A stretch of 43,135 bases of DNA, taken from positions 1 to 43,135 of IMG/VR virus record IMGVR_UViG_3300043466_001332, one strand, 5' to 3'. This document shows, piece after piece, positions 1 through 7,196 of the stretch. Numbering within the stretch: the first letter of the stretch is position 1; every line of letters begins with the position of its first letter. Under the pieces are notes generated by a model. The model was not told the DNA's origin, ran no database searches, and saw only the letters and a program-made list of their open reading frames with translations. Source of the DNA: a virus. Position numbers and translations under genes: made by a program.

Positions 1-112
1 CATAGGCCGATGCGGCGGAGAGAATGGCGTCCATCCCCTCCACCTGAGCTTGCGAAAGCGATCCGCCGAACGGCTTCGCTCTCACGCTGGCGAAGAATGC
101 CGCGCGGTTCAT
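1..112 (-). CDS. Endolysin, 5' fragment (duplicate of the gene at 42374-43120)
   Basis: This is the first 37 codons of the endolysin, cut by the window edge. The ATG is at 112-110, preceded by GGAG seven bases upstream. On the circle it is the same DNA as 43009-43120, so it is not a second gene. It shows that the tailspike stop (136) and endolysin start (112) are only 23 bases apart, so lysis genes are read from the tail operon. Confidence 0.9.
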   Translation of the reverse strand, partial: MNRAAFFASVRAKPFGGSLSQAQVEGMDAILSAASAY

Positions 113-127
113 GGTAGGCTCCGATTG
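1..127. repeat. Left copy of 127-bp terminal direct repeat
   Basis: Bases 1-127 are identical to 43009-43135. A perfect 127-base end overlap is what de Bruijn assemblers leave when a circular (or circularly permuted) molecule is assembled with k=127. It is therefore most simply an assembly overlap rather than a biological terminal repeat. It lies in the 5' part of the endolysin gene and its upstream spacer, not between modules. Removing one copy gives a 43,008-bp circle. Confidence 0.95.
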
Positions 128-135
128 TCAGGGGA

Positions 136-2466
136 TTAGGGGCTGCCGTCCACGATCACGGAGACGGTCGTGCTGCCGGAGGCGGTGCCGGCGATCACGT
201 CGGCTTCGACCAACGTGGCGAGCTTGATTTCACGCGCGCCGCTGCCTGCCGTCGAATAGCGCTCGCGGTCGTAGTTCGTCACCAGCTTGTTGTCGGCCCC
301 GAATGTCAGGTCCGGGTAGGAAATGTTCGTGCCGGTGTCGAAGGTATAGGATTGGCCGGTCGGCCACGTCGAACCGTCATTGGTAGATATAGCGACGGTC
401 ATATTAGAGCGCGTGGGATTGGCCGACTTGTTGAACACCAAGGCCAGATTGCCGGCAGGGGTGCGCTTCACGACGGCGCGGCTGTTGGCCGTCGTGAAGG
501 CGCTAAAGCTGGTGGCCGAACCCCACGACGACATGTCGCCAACGGCCGAAATCGCGTACTGAAGCCCAGCCGTCGTGCGCCAGAAAGCGAGCGCCGTGCC
601 GTCCAGTTTCTCGACGACGGTGGCCTCGCCATAGGTGACGTTTGTTCCGGTCGGGAGCGTCCCGACGATGGTAAGCGCCAACGTGTCGGGGTCTATGCGG
701 CAGATGTTCTTGCCGGGCGTAATGCCGGGCTTCGTGGGGATGATCGTCGTAGGCCAGAACTCAAGCGGGATGTACCAGCCGCCGTTGAACGTGAACGGCT
801 TGTGAGGCTCGCCAAGGCCGAGATAGACCGGCGTTCCCACGGTGGGCACATCGGCGGTCGGGTTGGTGACCCGGCAGGCCCATGCTCCTTCATAGCCGTC
901 ATGGACGTTGCCCGATCCGGTCTGTCCAAAGAACACCACGAGATCGCCATTCGGCGCCACGCCCATGTGAGGCACATGCACGCCATCGACAATCTTGTCG
1001 GCCGGCTTGATGAAGGCGAACTGAGTGGCGACTGAATCGCCGGGGTCCATGTAGCCGAGGATGATATAGGAGCCCGGGCCCTCGCCGCTGGCGTGCGTCA
1101 GGACTTGCATCCCCATCCACGCCACGAACAGCCGACCGCCCATCTGCTGAGCCGCCGGGATCATCAGCGAGGCCATCGGCCCCGATGTCGCCGGCACGTC
1201 GTAATCAATGACAGGCGTGCCATAGGCCGGGCGGCTGGTGGCGGTGACCAGCGCATTGTCGGAAAGCGCGCTTTGCGAGACGCGGACATTCTGCCAATAG
1301 GCGCACGGGTTGCGTGCGTTCACCGCGTCGCCGTTCACGATCTGCGTCGTGAGCCCGCTAGGAAGCGTCACAGCCGCCTCACCGATCTTCCGGCCATTGA
1401 TGAACAGAGCGAGGTTGCCGCCCGTGTAGCGCAGCGCCGCCTTGACAGAGCGGTAGCGCAGATAGGGGGAGCCCTGCGTATTCGTCGATGTCTCGGTCAG
1501 GCCGCTCGGGAATGTCGCCGTGCCGCCGCCAACGCGGATGCCGGTGAACAGGTAGTTCTGATAATCGACGCCGATCTCGATGTAATTGTTGAGCGTGCCA
1601 TCCGACCACGTGAACAGGCGCGGGCTGACCGTGCCGGCCGCCGGAGCGATGGCCTGCTCGGCTAGCCACGTCGTGGTGAATTCGAGCGTCCAGTCGCCAG
1701 CTGGAAGCGACGCCGCGCGCGTCATGCTGTCAGCGACGCGGGCGGTCGGGCCGGGAGGCGTGGGAATCTGACCCTTCTGCACCATGGGCCGGGCGATATA
1801 GCGGGTCTTGCCCTCGCCATCGTATGAGGGGCCTCTCGCCGAGTTGGAAGCCGGGATGCAAGCGATATAGGGCGCTGCCGTGGCGGTGCTGGTCGCCGGG
1901 GCGCGAAACCACACCCACCACAAGCCATCCGCGACCGGGATTGAGCCCGTGCCGCTGACCGCGCTGCCGGTCACCGTGAAGGTGTCCGTGTAGGTGTCGT
2001 AATTGACGTAGGCGTTGTTGCCGTGGGTCACATTGGAGAACGCGGCTTGCAGATACCGCCCCGTGCGGGCATCAGCCAGGAAATGGAAAGTGCCCCATTC
2101 GCCCGATGTCCAAGACTGCGTACTCGGCTGCATGAAATGGGCAACGCCGGTCGCGGCGCCGTCGCTGATCAGCCATCCTGTATCGCCGGCAGGGTCGGCA
2201 TCGCTCGCCGTCAACGTCACGTTGGTCTTGGTCGTGGTCGCGGACAGATCAAGCGAGTTGTCCCATAGGTTGGTTGCGGCAGGACCGAGCAAAATGCCAA
2301 GATCCGAGGCTGCTTTCTGCCCGCTGCTGACGCTTCGCAGAAGCCCTTCACGGGTCCACGCCAGCGCGGCAGACGCGCGCGAGAACGTCCAGCCAGCGTA
2401 CCAGGGCGCCTGTTTAGGCCCCGACAGTTTGCCCGACAACGGGCCGGAGAGGCGCCCGCTACTCAC
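136..2466 (-). CDS. Tailspike/receptor-binding protein with lectin-like and sialidase-like beta-propeller domains
   Basis: A protein of 776 aa, last of the tail genes. The start chosen is the GTG at 2466, which overlaps the TGA of the upstream gene (GTGA) and has AAGGG about eight bases upstream; a longer ATG reading from 2538 would overlap that gene by 76 bases. Residues about 258-406 look like a concanavalin/LamG-type sandwich (LALFINGRKIGE, NNYIEIGV). Residues about 416-755 look like a BNR/sialidase propeller, with a good Asp-box (STNDGSTW, about 694-701) and the downstream SYPDL and AREIKLA...EADVIAG pattern seen in this fold. Such proteins bind and often cleave surface glycans at the virion tail tip. 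The actual substrate cannot be read from the sequence; catalytic sialidase activity is unproven and the propeller may only bind. Confidence 0.75.
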   Translation of the reverse strand: MSSGRLSGPLSGKLSGPKQAPWYAGWTFSRASAALAWTREGLLRSVSSGQKAASDLGILLGPAATNLWDNSLDLSATTTKTNVTLTASDADPAGDTGWLISDGAATGVAHFMQPSTQSWTSGEWGTFHFLADARTGRYLQAAFSNVTHGNNAYVNYDTYTDTFTVTGSAVSGTGSIPVADGLWWVWFRAPATSTATAAPYIACIPASNSARGPSYDGEGKTRYIARPMVQKGQIPTPPGPTARVADSMTRAASLPAGDWTLEFTTTWLAEQAIAPAAGTVSPRLFTWSDGTLNNYIEIGVDYQNYLFTGIRVGGGTATFPSGLTETSTNTQGSPYLRYRSVKAALRYTGGNLALFINGRKIGEAAVTLPSGLTTQIVNGDAVNARNPCAYWQNVRVSQSALSDNALVTATSRPAYGTPVIDYDVPATSGPMASLMIPAAQQMGGRLFVAWMGMQVLTHASGEGPGSYIILGYMDPGDSVATQFAFIKPADKIVDGVHVPHMGVAPNGDLVVFFGQTGSGNVHDGYEGAWACRVTNPTADVPTVGTPVYLGLGEPHKPFTFNGGWYIPLEFWPTTIIPTKPGITPGKNICRIDPDTLALTIVGTLPTGTNVTYGEATVVEKLDGTALAFWRTTAGLQYAISAVGDMSSWGSATSFSAFTTANSRAVVKRTPAGNLALVFNKSANPTRSNMTVAISTNDGSTWPTGQSYTFDTGTNISYPDLTFGADNKLVTNYDRERYSTAGSGAREIKLATLVEADVIAGTASGSTTVSVIVDGSP

Positions 2467-2810
2467 AGGCTTACGCCCTTGGCAGTAGCATAGAGCGCTG
2501 AGGGCGTTCCGCCGGAAACGACAGCCTTGATCTCGCACGCCGGCAGATCAAAAGCCCCCGCCCCTGCCGTTGTCAGCGTCACATAAGTGTCGCCGCCCTG
2601 ATCGACATCGAGCCACGTGGTGCCGCCGTCGATGCTGAACTGAAGCTTGACCGTAGCGCCACTGAACGTGCCGCGATCCACGATGAACGCGCCGGAGCCG
2701 CCCGGCCAATCAAACGCGCTTCCGGTTGCGCTGGCGTCAGCCAGCAGCGCAAGAGAGATGTTCGGCAGGAACTTGCCGTTGGCATTTACGGGGGTAGAGG
2801 TCTGGCCCAT
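2463..2810 (-). CDS. Small beta-rich tail-module protein
   Basis: A protein of 115 aa between the esterase-like gene and the tailspike. The start is well supported by AGGAG eight bases before the ATG. The sequence is rich in Gly, Thr and Ala, with a central FSIDGGTTWLDVD stretch resembling one strand-turn of an Asp-box or jelly-roll. No signal peptide or membrane segment is seen. Small proteins of this kind are common beside receptor-binding genes and may be a fibre cap, adaptor or chaperone, but I cannot assign a role. Its stop overlaps the GTG of the tailspike, so the two are probably translated together. Confidence 0.7.
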   Translation of the reverse strand: MGQTSTPVNANGKFLPNISLALLADASATGSAFDWPGGSGAFIVDRGTFSGATVKLQFSIDGGTTWLDVDQGGDTYVTLTTAGAGAFDLPACEIKAVVSGGTPSALYATAKGVSL

Positions 2811-2825
2811 GGCGGGGTCTCCTAC

Positions 2826-3917
2826 TCAGCTCAGGAAATCGTTGAGGATGGCGTCCACCATGGATGTCTGGAAATCATGGGTAGAGCCGGGGAGGACGCG
2901 GAAACGCAGATCACCAAAGCCGTTGGTCGCTGCGTGCTTTTCGAGCGCGGGGCCAAAGCGCGACACCGCTTCACCGCTGAAGCAGGTCGGATCACTCATG
3001 CTGTAGAACAGGTGCGATTTGCGGCCTGTCTCAGCCACGCCCATCACGTACAGGTCGTCATAGTCGGCCGTGCCAACTAGCGCCGGCTCGTACTGCTCGG
3101 CGTCGCCCTCGCGCCCGCTGTAGCCGGGCCGGATGACCTCGCGACGGAACGCCAGCGGCACGCTGCCGGAGACGGGGTAGGATCGCTGAATACGGGTGTC
3201 GAGCGCCGCCGCGACGGTGCTGGTCCAGCCACCCCCGCTCACGCCCGTCATGCCCACGCGATCATAGGACCGGGCAGCGAGCATCCAGTCGAGGCCGCTC
3301 AACACGGGATCGAGGAAGTATTTCAGCCAGTGCCCCGTGGTCGGCCACAGATCGCTGCGCACCGGGAACGCCTCATGCGGATTGCCATTCGGCGTCATCG
3401 GGCCGGCGACCGTCAGGTTGACGTTCTCTCCCGGCCGGTTGCAGTAGATGCGATTTTCGCCCATCAGCGGCATGGACGGCATCAGCAGATCGCAGCCATT
3501 CGTTGCCGCGCGCTTCAGCAGCCAGCGCATACCAGGCGGTTGCCAATGGAAATCCGCCGGATCAGAGCCCCCTGTGTACCCGCTATCGGTCGGGTTAGGC
3601 CACGTGAAACCCTGGTGGTGGCCGCCATGGACAATCATGAGCTTGGTTGCGCCGGGGAACTGCGCATAAAGCATCTTGCTGTAGATCTTGGCCGGCGCGC
3701 TGGGGGTGATGCCCTGCCCTTGTGATAGCGTGACCAGCCAACCGCAATTTGCGGCCGGCGGCGCCCAGAACGTCGTCAGCGCGAAATCGGCGGGTCCGCC
3801 AGCGTCTGCACAAGAATAGCGCGTGACCGGAAGGGGAACGCGGGATGATCCACCCCATATCGTGTTCGTGAGCGTGGCGCGCTTGGCGAGCGCGGCGGCA
3901 GGTGTGGCGACGACCAT
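2826..3917 (-). CDS. Alpha/beta-hydrolase fold esterase in the tail module
   Basis: A protein of 363 aa with features of a serine esterase. It has a nucleophile elbow GVSGGG with Ser227, an oxyanion-type HGGHH at about 97-101, an acid candidate Asp309 (SMSDP) and a histidine candidate His347 (GSTHDF), in the right order for an alpha/beta hydrolase. It starts four bases after the tail fibre gene stop, so it belongs to the tail operon and is likely a virion or tail enzyme that deacylates host surface polysaccharide. That role is inferred from position. The start lacks a clear Shine-Dalgarno site and may depend on coupling. A secreted or cytosolic esterase is the alternative; no signal peptide is visible. 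Confidence 0.75.
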   Translation of the reverse strand: MVVATPAAALAKRATLTNTIWGGSSRVPLPVTRYSCADAGGPADFALTTFWAPPAANCGWLVTLSQGQGITPSAPAKIYSKMLYAQFPGATKLMIVHGGHHQGFTWPNPTDSGYTGGSDPADFHWQPPGMRWLLKRAATNGCDLLMPSMPLMGENRIYCNRPGENVNLTVAGPMTPNGNPHEAFPVRSDLWPTTGHWLKYFLDPVLSGLDWMLAARSYDRVGMTGVSGGGWTSTVAAALDTRIQRSYPVSGSVPLAFRREVIRPGYSGREGDAEQYEPALVGTADYDDLYVMGVAETGRKSHLFYSMSDPTCFSGEAVSRFGPALEKHAATNGFGDLRFRVLPGSTHDFQTSMVDAILNDFLS

Positions 3918-3921
3918 GTGA

Positions 3922-4713
3922 TCAGCCTATGCAGATGACGGAAATGGAGCCGGCGTCGAAGCTGGACGAGCCAGAGCGCAGCACCCGCACCCGCGTGAGC
4001 GTGTCGGAAAGCGTTTTCGTGCCGCCGGACGAGGTGACGTAGCTGGAAAGCGACATGACGCCGCTTTGGCACCACGTATTGCCGGTCAGGTTCACAACCT
4101 CGGCTATGCCCGAGTAGAGATTGCCCGCCGCGCCGCCGGCCGCCAAAAAACCTGCCGTGGAGTTGGCCGAAGAAACAGGATCGGGGGTGCCAACCATGAT
4201 ACGGCTGGCGACGTACCCGGACACTTCAAAGCTGCTAGCCGTACCGAGTTGGATCAGAACGTCTTCCGTCGCGTTCAGGGAAACGCCGGAGAAAACGAAC
4301 TTGATGATCTTTGCCCATGCGGGAATGTCGTTGAAATTGAAGGACGTTCCCGAGGTTGTCGCCTGCGCAGCGTATTGCTTGATGCGGGCTGCGCCTCCGA
4401 GGTTTTCGGCAGCTTGGTCTAGTTCGTCATCTGTGAAAGTCTGCGCCGCGTCTACGCGCACGAAGGTCGCGCCAATCTGCCCGAGATTAGGCGCATCTGA
4501 ATCGGTCGTTGCGTCTCCGAGCCCGGTGATCTTGTTGCCACCCATGGCAAAATCATCAGTCGCAGGCGCGCGGCCATCGCGGCAGAACGTGAGGTTGAGC
4601 GCGGACGTAATGTCGTCAATCGGGGTGTTGTGCGTTGACGCAAGGATGGTCGCCCCGGTTACCGCCGTAGAGCCGGCAGGCTTCGTGTAGTTGCCGTTGC
4701 TATCAAAGGGCAT
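3922..4713 (-). CDS. Tail fibre protein
   Basis: A protein of 263 aa starting at the ATG at 4713 (MPFDSNGNYTKP), with GGGGA about eight bases upstream. An in-frame extension to 4950 is Arg-rich and crosses the opposing promoter region, so it is rejected. The first 100 residues carry the phage fibre signature FAMGGNKITGLGDA followed by APNLGQI. The C-terminal half (from about residue 130) resembles compact fibre-tip domains (IPAWAKIIKFVFSGVSLN, LIQLGTASSFEVSGY). It probably forms trimers on the tail and acts with the downstream esterase and sialidase-like proteins in host attachment. No S74 autoprotease is present in it. Confidence 0.8.
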   Translation of the reverse strand: MPFDSNGNYTKPAGSTAVTGATILASTHNTPIDDITSALNLTFCRDGRAPATDDFAMGGNKITGLGDATTDSDAPNLGQIGATFVRVDAAQTFTDDELDQAAENLGGAARIKQYAAQATTSGTSFNFNDIPAWAKIIKFVFSGVSLNATEDVLIQLGTASSFEVSGYVASRIMVGTPDPVSSANSTAGFLAAGGAAGNLYSGIAEVVNLTGNTWCQSGVMSLSSYVTSSGGTKTLSDTLTRVRVLRSGSSSFDAGSISVICIG

Positions 4714-4742
4714 GGACAATCCCCATCGCGCCGACACCGCAT

Positions 4743-4771
4743 TTGCGGCGTAGCGTTGGTTTCGGTACAAT
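4743..4771 (+). promoter_or_regulatory. Sigma70-type promoter for the lipoprotein cassette
   Basis: TTGCGG (4743-4748), a 17-base spacer and TACAAT (4766-4771) match -35 and -10 boxes on the plus strand. They sit 25 bases upstream of the lipoprotein ATG and antisense to the surrounding late operon. This gives the cassette an expression unit independent of late transcription, as in prophage morons. Not tested by any computation. Confidence 0.55.
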
Positions 4772-4796
4772 CGCCCCTTCACCGAGGGACGAAGAC

Positions 4797-5027
4797 ATGC
4801 GTGTGTTGCTGATCGCGGCGGCAGCGGCTCTATTGGCCGGGTGCGTGACCGCTCAGGATGACGTGTCGCAGGCGCGCTTTGCAGCCGCCTCCGCAGGGTT
4901 ACAGGCCGTGTCGCAGAACTACGCCGTCGCAGCCGCACAAACGACGGCAAACATGAACGCCTATCGTCCCATGCGGTGCTACAGCATCCCGAACGGGGCG
5001 GGCGGCACCATTACGCGGTGCAGTTGA
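4797..5027 (+). CDS. Small lipoprotein, moron-like
   Basis: A protein of 76 aa. The N-terminus is a lipoprotein signal: Met-Arg, a hydrophobic stretch, then the lipobox LLAGC, predicting cleavage before Cys18 and lipidation. The mature part is short, Ala/Gln-rich and ends with two further Cys (MRCYSIP and TRCS) that could form a disulphide. The start at 4797 follows GAGGG and places the signal at the N-terminus; the longer reading from 4743 would bury it. It is encoded on the opposite strand to the flanking late genes and has its own promoter. Plausible roles are superinfection exclusion or an Rz1-like outer-membrane function; neither is shown. Confidence 0.75.
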   Translation: MRVLLIAAAAALLAGCVTAQDDVSQARFAAASAGLQAVSQNYAVAAAQTTANMNAYRPMRCYSIPNGAGGTITRCS

Positions 5028-5224
5028 TGGCGCGCCGCGTTCTGGATCATAATTGGCCGTGGCAAGCCGGAGCGCTTGTCGCGTTTGTGCTCGTCATGGC
5101 GACTATTCGATATATTCTCGTCGGGTTTAACGAGGATTTCGGATATGGCTTTGGACTCGGCTGCGTGCTCGGTCTCGTTATCGCCTTAACATCTGTTGGT
5201 TGGCGACGGGGGGAGATGCGTTAA
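5027..5224 (+). CDS. Small two-helix membrane protein coupled to the lipoprotein
   Basis: A protein of 65 aa whose ATG overlaps the lipoprotein stop (TGATG at 5025-5029), so it is probably translated by reinitiation. It has two predicted membrane helices (about residues 12-33 and 40-59) with a short acidic loop (FNEDFG) between them and Arg-rich ends. The last 47 bases run tail-to-tail into the injection protein gene on the other strand, an unusual coding overlap. It may act together with the lipoprotein. A holin is less likely because a holin-like gene sits next to the endolysin elsewhere. Confidence 0.65.
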   Translation: MARRVLDHNWPWQAGALVAFVLVMATIRYILVGFNEDFGYGFGLGCVLGLVIALTSVGWRRGEMR

Positions 5225-7196
5225 GAAGCGCGCGCGTGACAGCCTGCACGGACTGGCTTGCATTGCCCGACGCTTGCTGCCTTTTCTGAAAATTGATCAG
5301 GGCATCGTAGATTTGCTTAGTGTCGGCGGCCGGCCGCGTCATCAGGTTGGCAATATCCGAATAGATCGCCCCCTGACGGGAATTAATGGCTTCCGGCGAC
5401 TGGTTGGTGATCGCCTGCACCAGCCGCTGAACGGCATTTACGGGCTTGCCCTGGGCCGCCGTACCCAAGATGCCGGGGGCGGTCAGGTCATCAATCATCT
5501 GAGAAGTGGCCTGACGCGCATACGTCTTGCTGTTCTGCGTCACGGCCGCACGAAGGTCGAAGGACGTAGCTACGCGGTCGATTTCGTCAAAAAGCGGCGC
5601 AACCCTCGCATCACCAAGGGCAGCGCTGAGCTTTTCGCGGTTTGCGCGACTTGAAAGATCGCGAAGGGCCTTGATGGCCTCTCGCGCGTCCATATTGCCA
5701 TCCGAAAGCGTGCGCGTGACATTCGCCACGGCATCGTCAATCCGCGAACGCACGCCCTGAGCAACGGCATCTTTTTCGGCCGCCGACATGCCCTGCACTG
5801 CCTCCTCAACCGCATCCCGCGTCATAGACGGGGAAAGCAGTTTGGAGCCCATGTCGACAGCTTGGCTGCGGCGGATGGGGTCGGCGGCTACGTCAAGGGC
5901 AGTGGCATACTCCGGCACTGCTTGACGCATCGCGCCGCGCAGTTCGCGCGAAAGCCCCTGATAGGCTCGCCCGAGCGTGGTTTGCCCTCCCAAGGCGCCA
6001 GCCCCCTCGCCGCTTTCGGCCGCTTGGTTCAGCGCGCGCGTGATGTAATCAAGCTGCCGGACATCAGGGAGCTGTTCAAAAACTACCGACCCGTCGTCAG
6101 CCAGCTTCGCAAGAATCTGCTTGGACGAATTGCCTTCGAGCTGCATCAGCCGGTTGGCGCGAGCCACCACATCGCCCGGAACGCGCGAGCGCACGAGGTT
6201 TTCGATGTTCTGGCCTATAGGAGACGCATAGTCGATGGGCGCGCTATAGGCCGCCTTATAGGCTGCCGCACGAGCGGGGGCGCTTGCCTCTCGAATGGCC
6301 GTGCGCGATGCCGTCACGCCAGCCGGCGAGCCGAGCGCAGCGTCGAGTGCGGTTGTCAAGTCGGTGGCTCCACGGCCGACGCGTGCCTCAATCGCTTCGC
6401 GCGCCGCTGTGGCGCCGGGGCCGCCCTTTTGAATTGCCGTGTCGAGCACCGCGCGCGCATTTGGCCCGGCATCGGCCAACATGGCCTCATTGCCGGCACG
6501 CGCCATATTTGACACACCCTGAGGCCCGAATGAGCCATCGGCGCCAATAGTCGCATTGAGGACGCGGGCCGCTTCGGGCGAGATGCCAGCCTGTTGGGCC
6601 GCCCGGTTCGCACCGAAACGGTCCATCATATTGCGAACGCCGGCCCCCACGCCTTCGGCCACAACCGGGCCGAGAGCGCCCAGCGTTCCGCCCAGCGCCG
6701 CGCCGGTCGCGGACTGCTGAAGATCGCCCGAGCTGCGCACGGCAGCATCAGCGCCACCGAGTGCCGCGCCGCTCAAAGCAGACGCGGCAGAACGCTGGAG
6801 CAGAGGGCCGGCGCCCGCCCCAAACGCCCCAGGCGCCGCCATTACAAGCGGGGCAGTTCCGGCGACCGCTCCGATGACATTGCCCGCCATAGCGGTCTTG
6901 GGATTTTCCCGCGCGATCTGACCCGTTCGCCCCTGCACGAAGCTCAACTCATCCTGATATGGCGTGCCGTTAATCAGAGAGCGAACGCCTGCACCAAGGC
7001 GGTCGGCGCCACCCTTGATGTAAGGGCCAACAACCGGCACGCCTTCAAGGATGCCCCCCAAAAACGCATTCGCGCTTTCATTGAGGCTGGCAGATTTGGG
7101 CTCGTCGAGCTGGAACCCGTCTGGCAGCGACGTGCTGGTGCCGGCGCCTTGATCCAACACGAAGCCGGGGGGCAAACTGCTCACATCGGCACCCAT
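5178..7196 (-). CDS. Large internal virion/DNA injection protein
   Basis: A protein of 672 aa, Ala/Gly-rich and largely helical. The N-terminus has a repeated short motif (LPPGFVLD, LPDGFQLD) followed by a Gly-rich hydrophobic region (GGILEGVPVVGPYIKGGADR; about 110-180 is Ala/Gly-rich). The rest is amphipathic helix. Podoviruses carry two or three such proteins after the tail genes; they leave the virion with the DNA and form a channel across the envelope. The gene overlaps the upstream transglycosylase gene by 16 bases. Function is assigned from composition and gene order, not from a recognisable domain. Confidence 0.65.
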   Translation of the reverse strand: MGADVSSLPPGFVLDQGAGTSTSLPDGFQLDEPKSASLNESANAFLGGILEGVPVVGPYIKGGADRLGAGVRSLINGTPYQDELSFVQGRTGQIARENPKTAMAGNVIGAVAGTAPLVMAAPGAFGAGAGPLLQRSAASALSGAALGGADAAVRSSGDLQQSATGAALGGTLGALGPVVAEGVGAGVRNMMDRFGANRAAQQAGISPEAARVLNATIGADGSFGPQGVSNMARAGNEAMLADAGPNARAVLDTAIQKGGPGATAAREAIEARVGRGATDLTTALDAALGSPAGVTASRTAIREASAPARAAAYKAAYSAPIDYASPIGQNIENLVRSRVPGDVVARANRLMQLEGNSSKQILAKLADDGSVVFEQLPDVRQLDYITRALNQAAESGEGAGALGGQTTLGRAYQGLSRELRGAMRQAVPEYATALDVAADPIRRSQAVDMGSKLLSPSMTRDAVEEAVQGMSAAEKDAVAQGVRSRIDDAVANVTRTLSDGNMDAREAIKALRDLSSRANREKLSAALGDARVAPLFDEIDRVATSFDLRAAVTQNSKTYARQATSQMIDDLTAPGILGTAAQGKPVNAVQRLVQAITNQSPEAINSRQGAIYSDIANLMTRPAADTKQIYDALINFQKRQQASGNASQSVQAVTRALLNASPPVANQQMLRR

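Noticed and set aside
352-1035. Plus-strand 227-codon frame opposite the tailspike gene
   Set aside because: Arg/Gly-rich product with no motif, antisense to a gene with clear domains; typical shadow in high-GC DNA.
3922-4950. Longer tail fibre reading starting at 4950
   Set aside because: The extra N-terminus is Arg-rich and covers the lipoprotein gene and its promoter; the ATG at 4713 has a better ribosome site.
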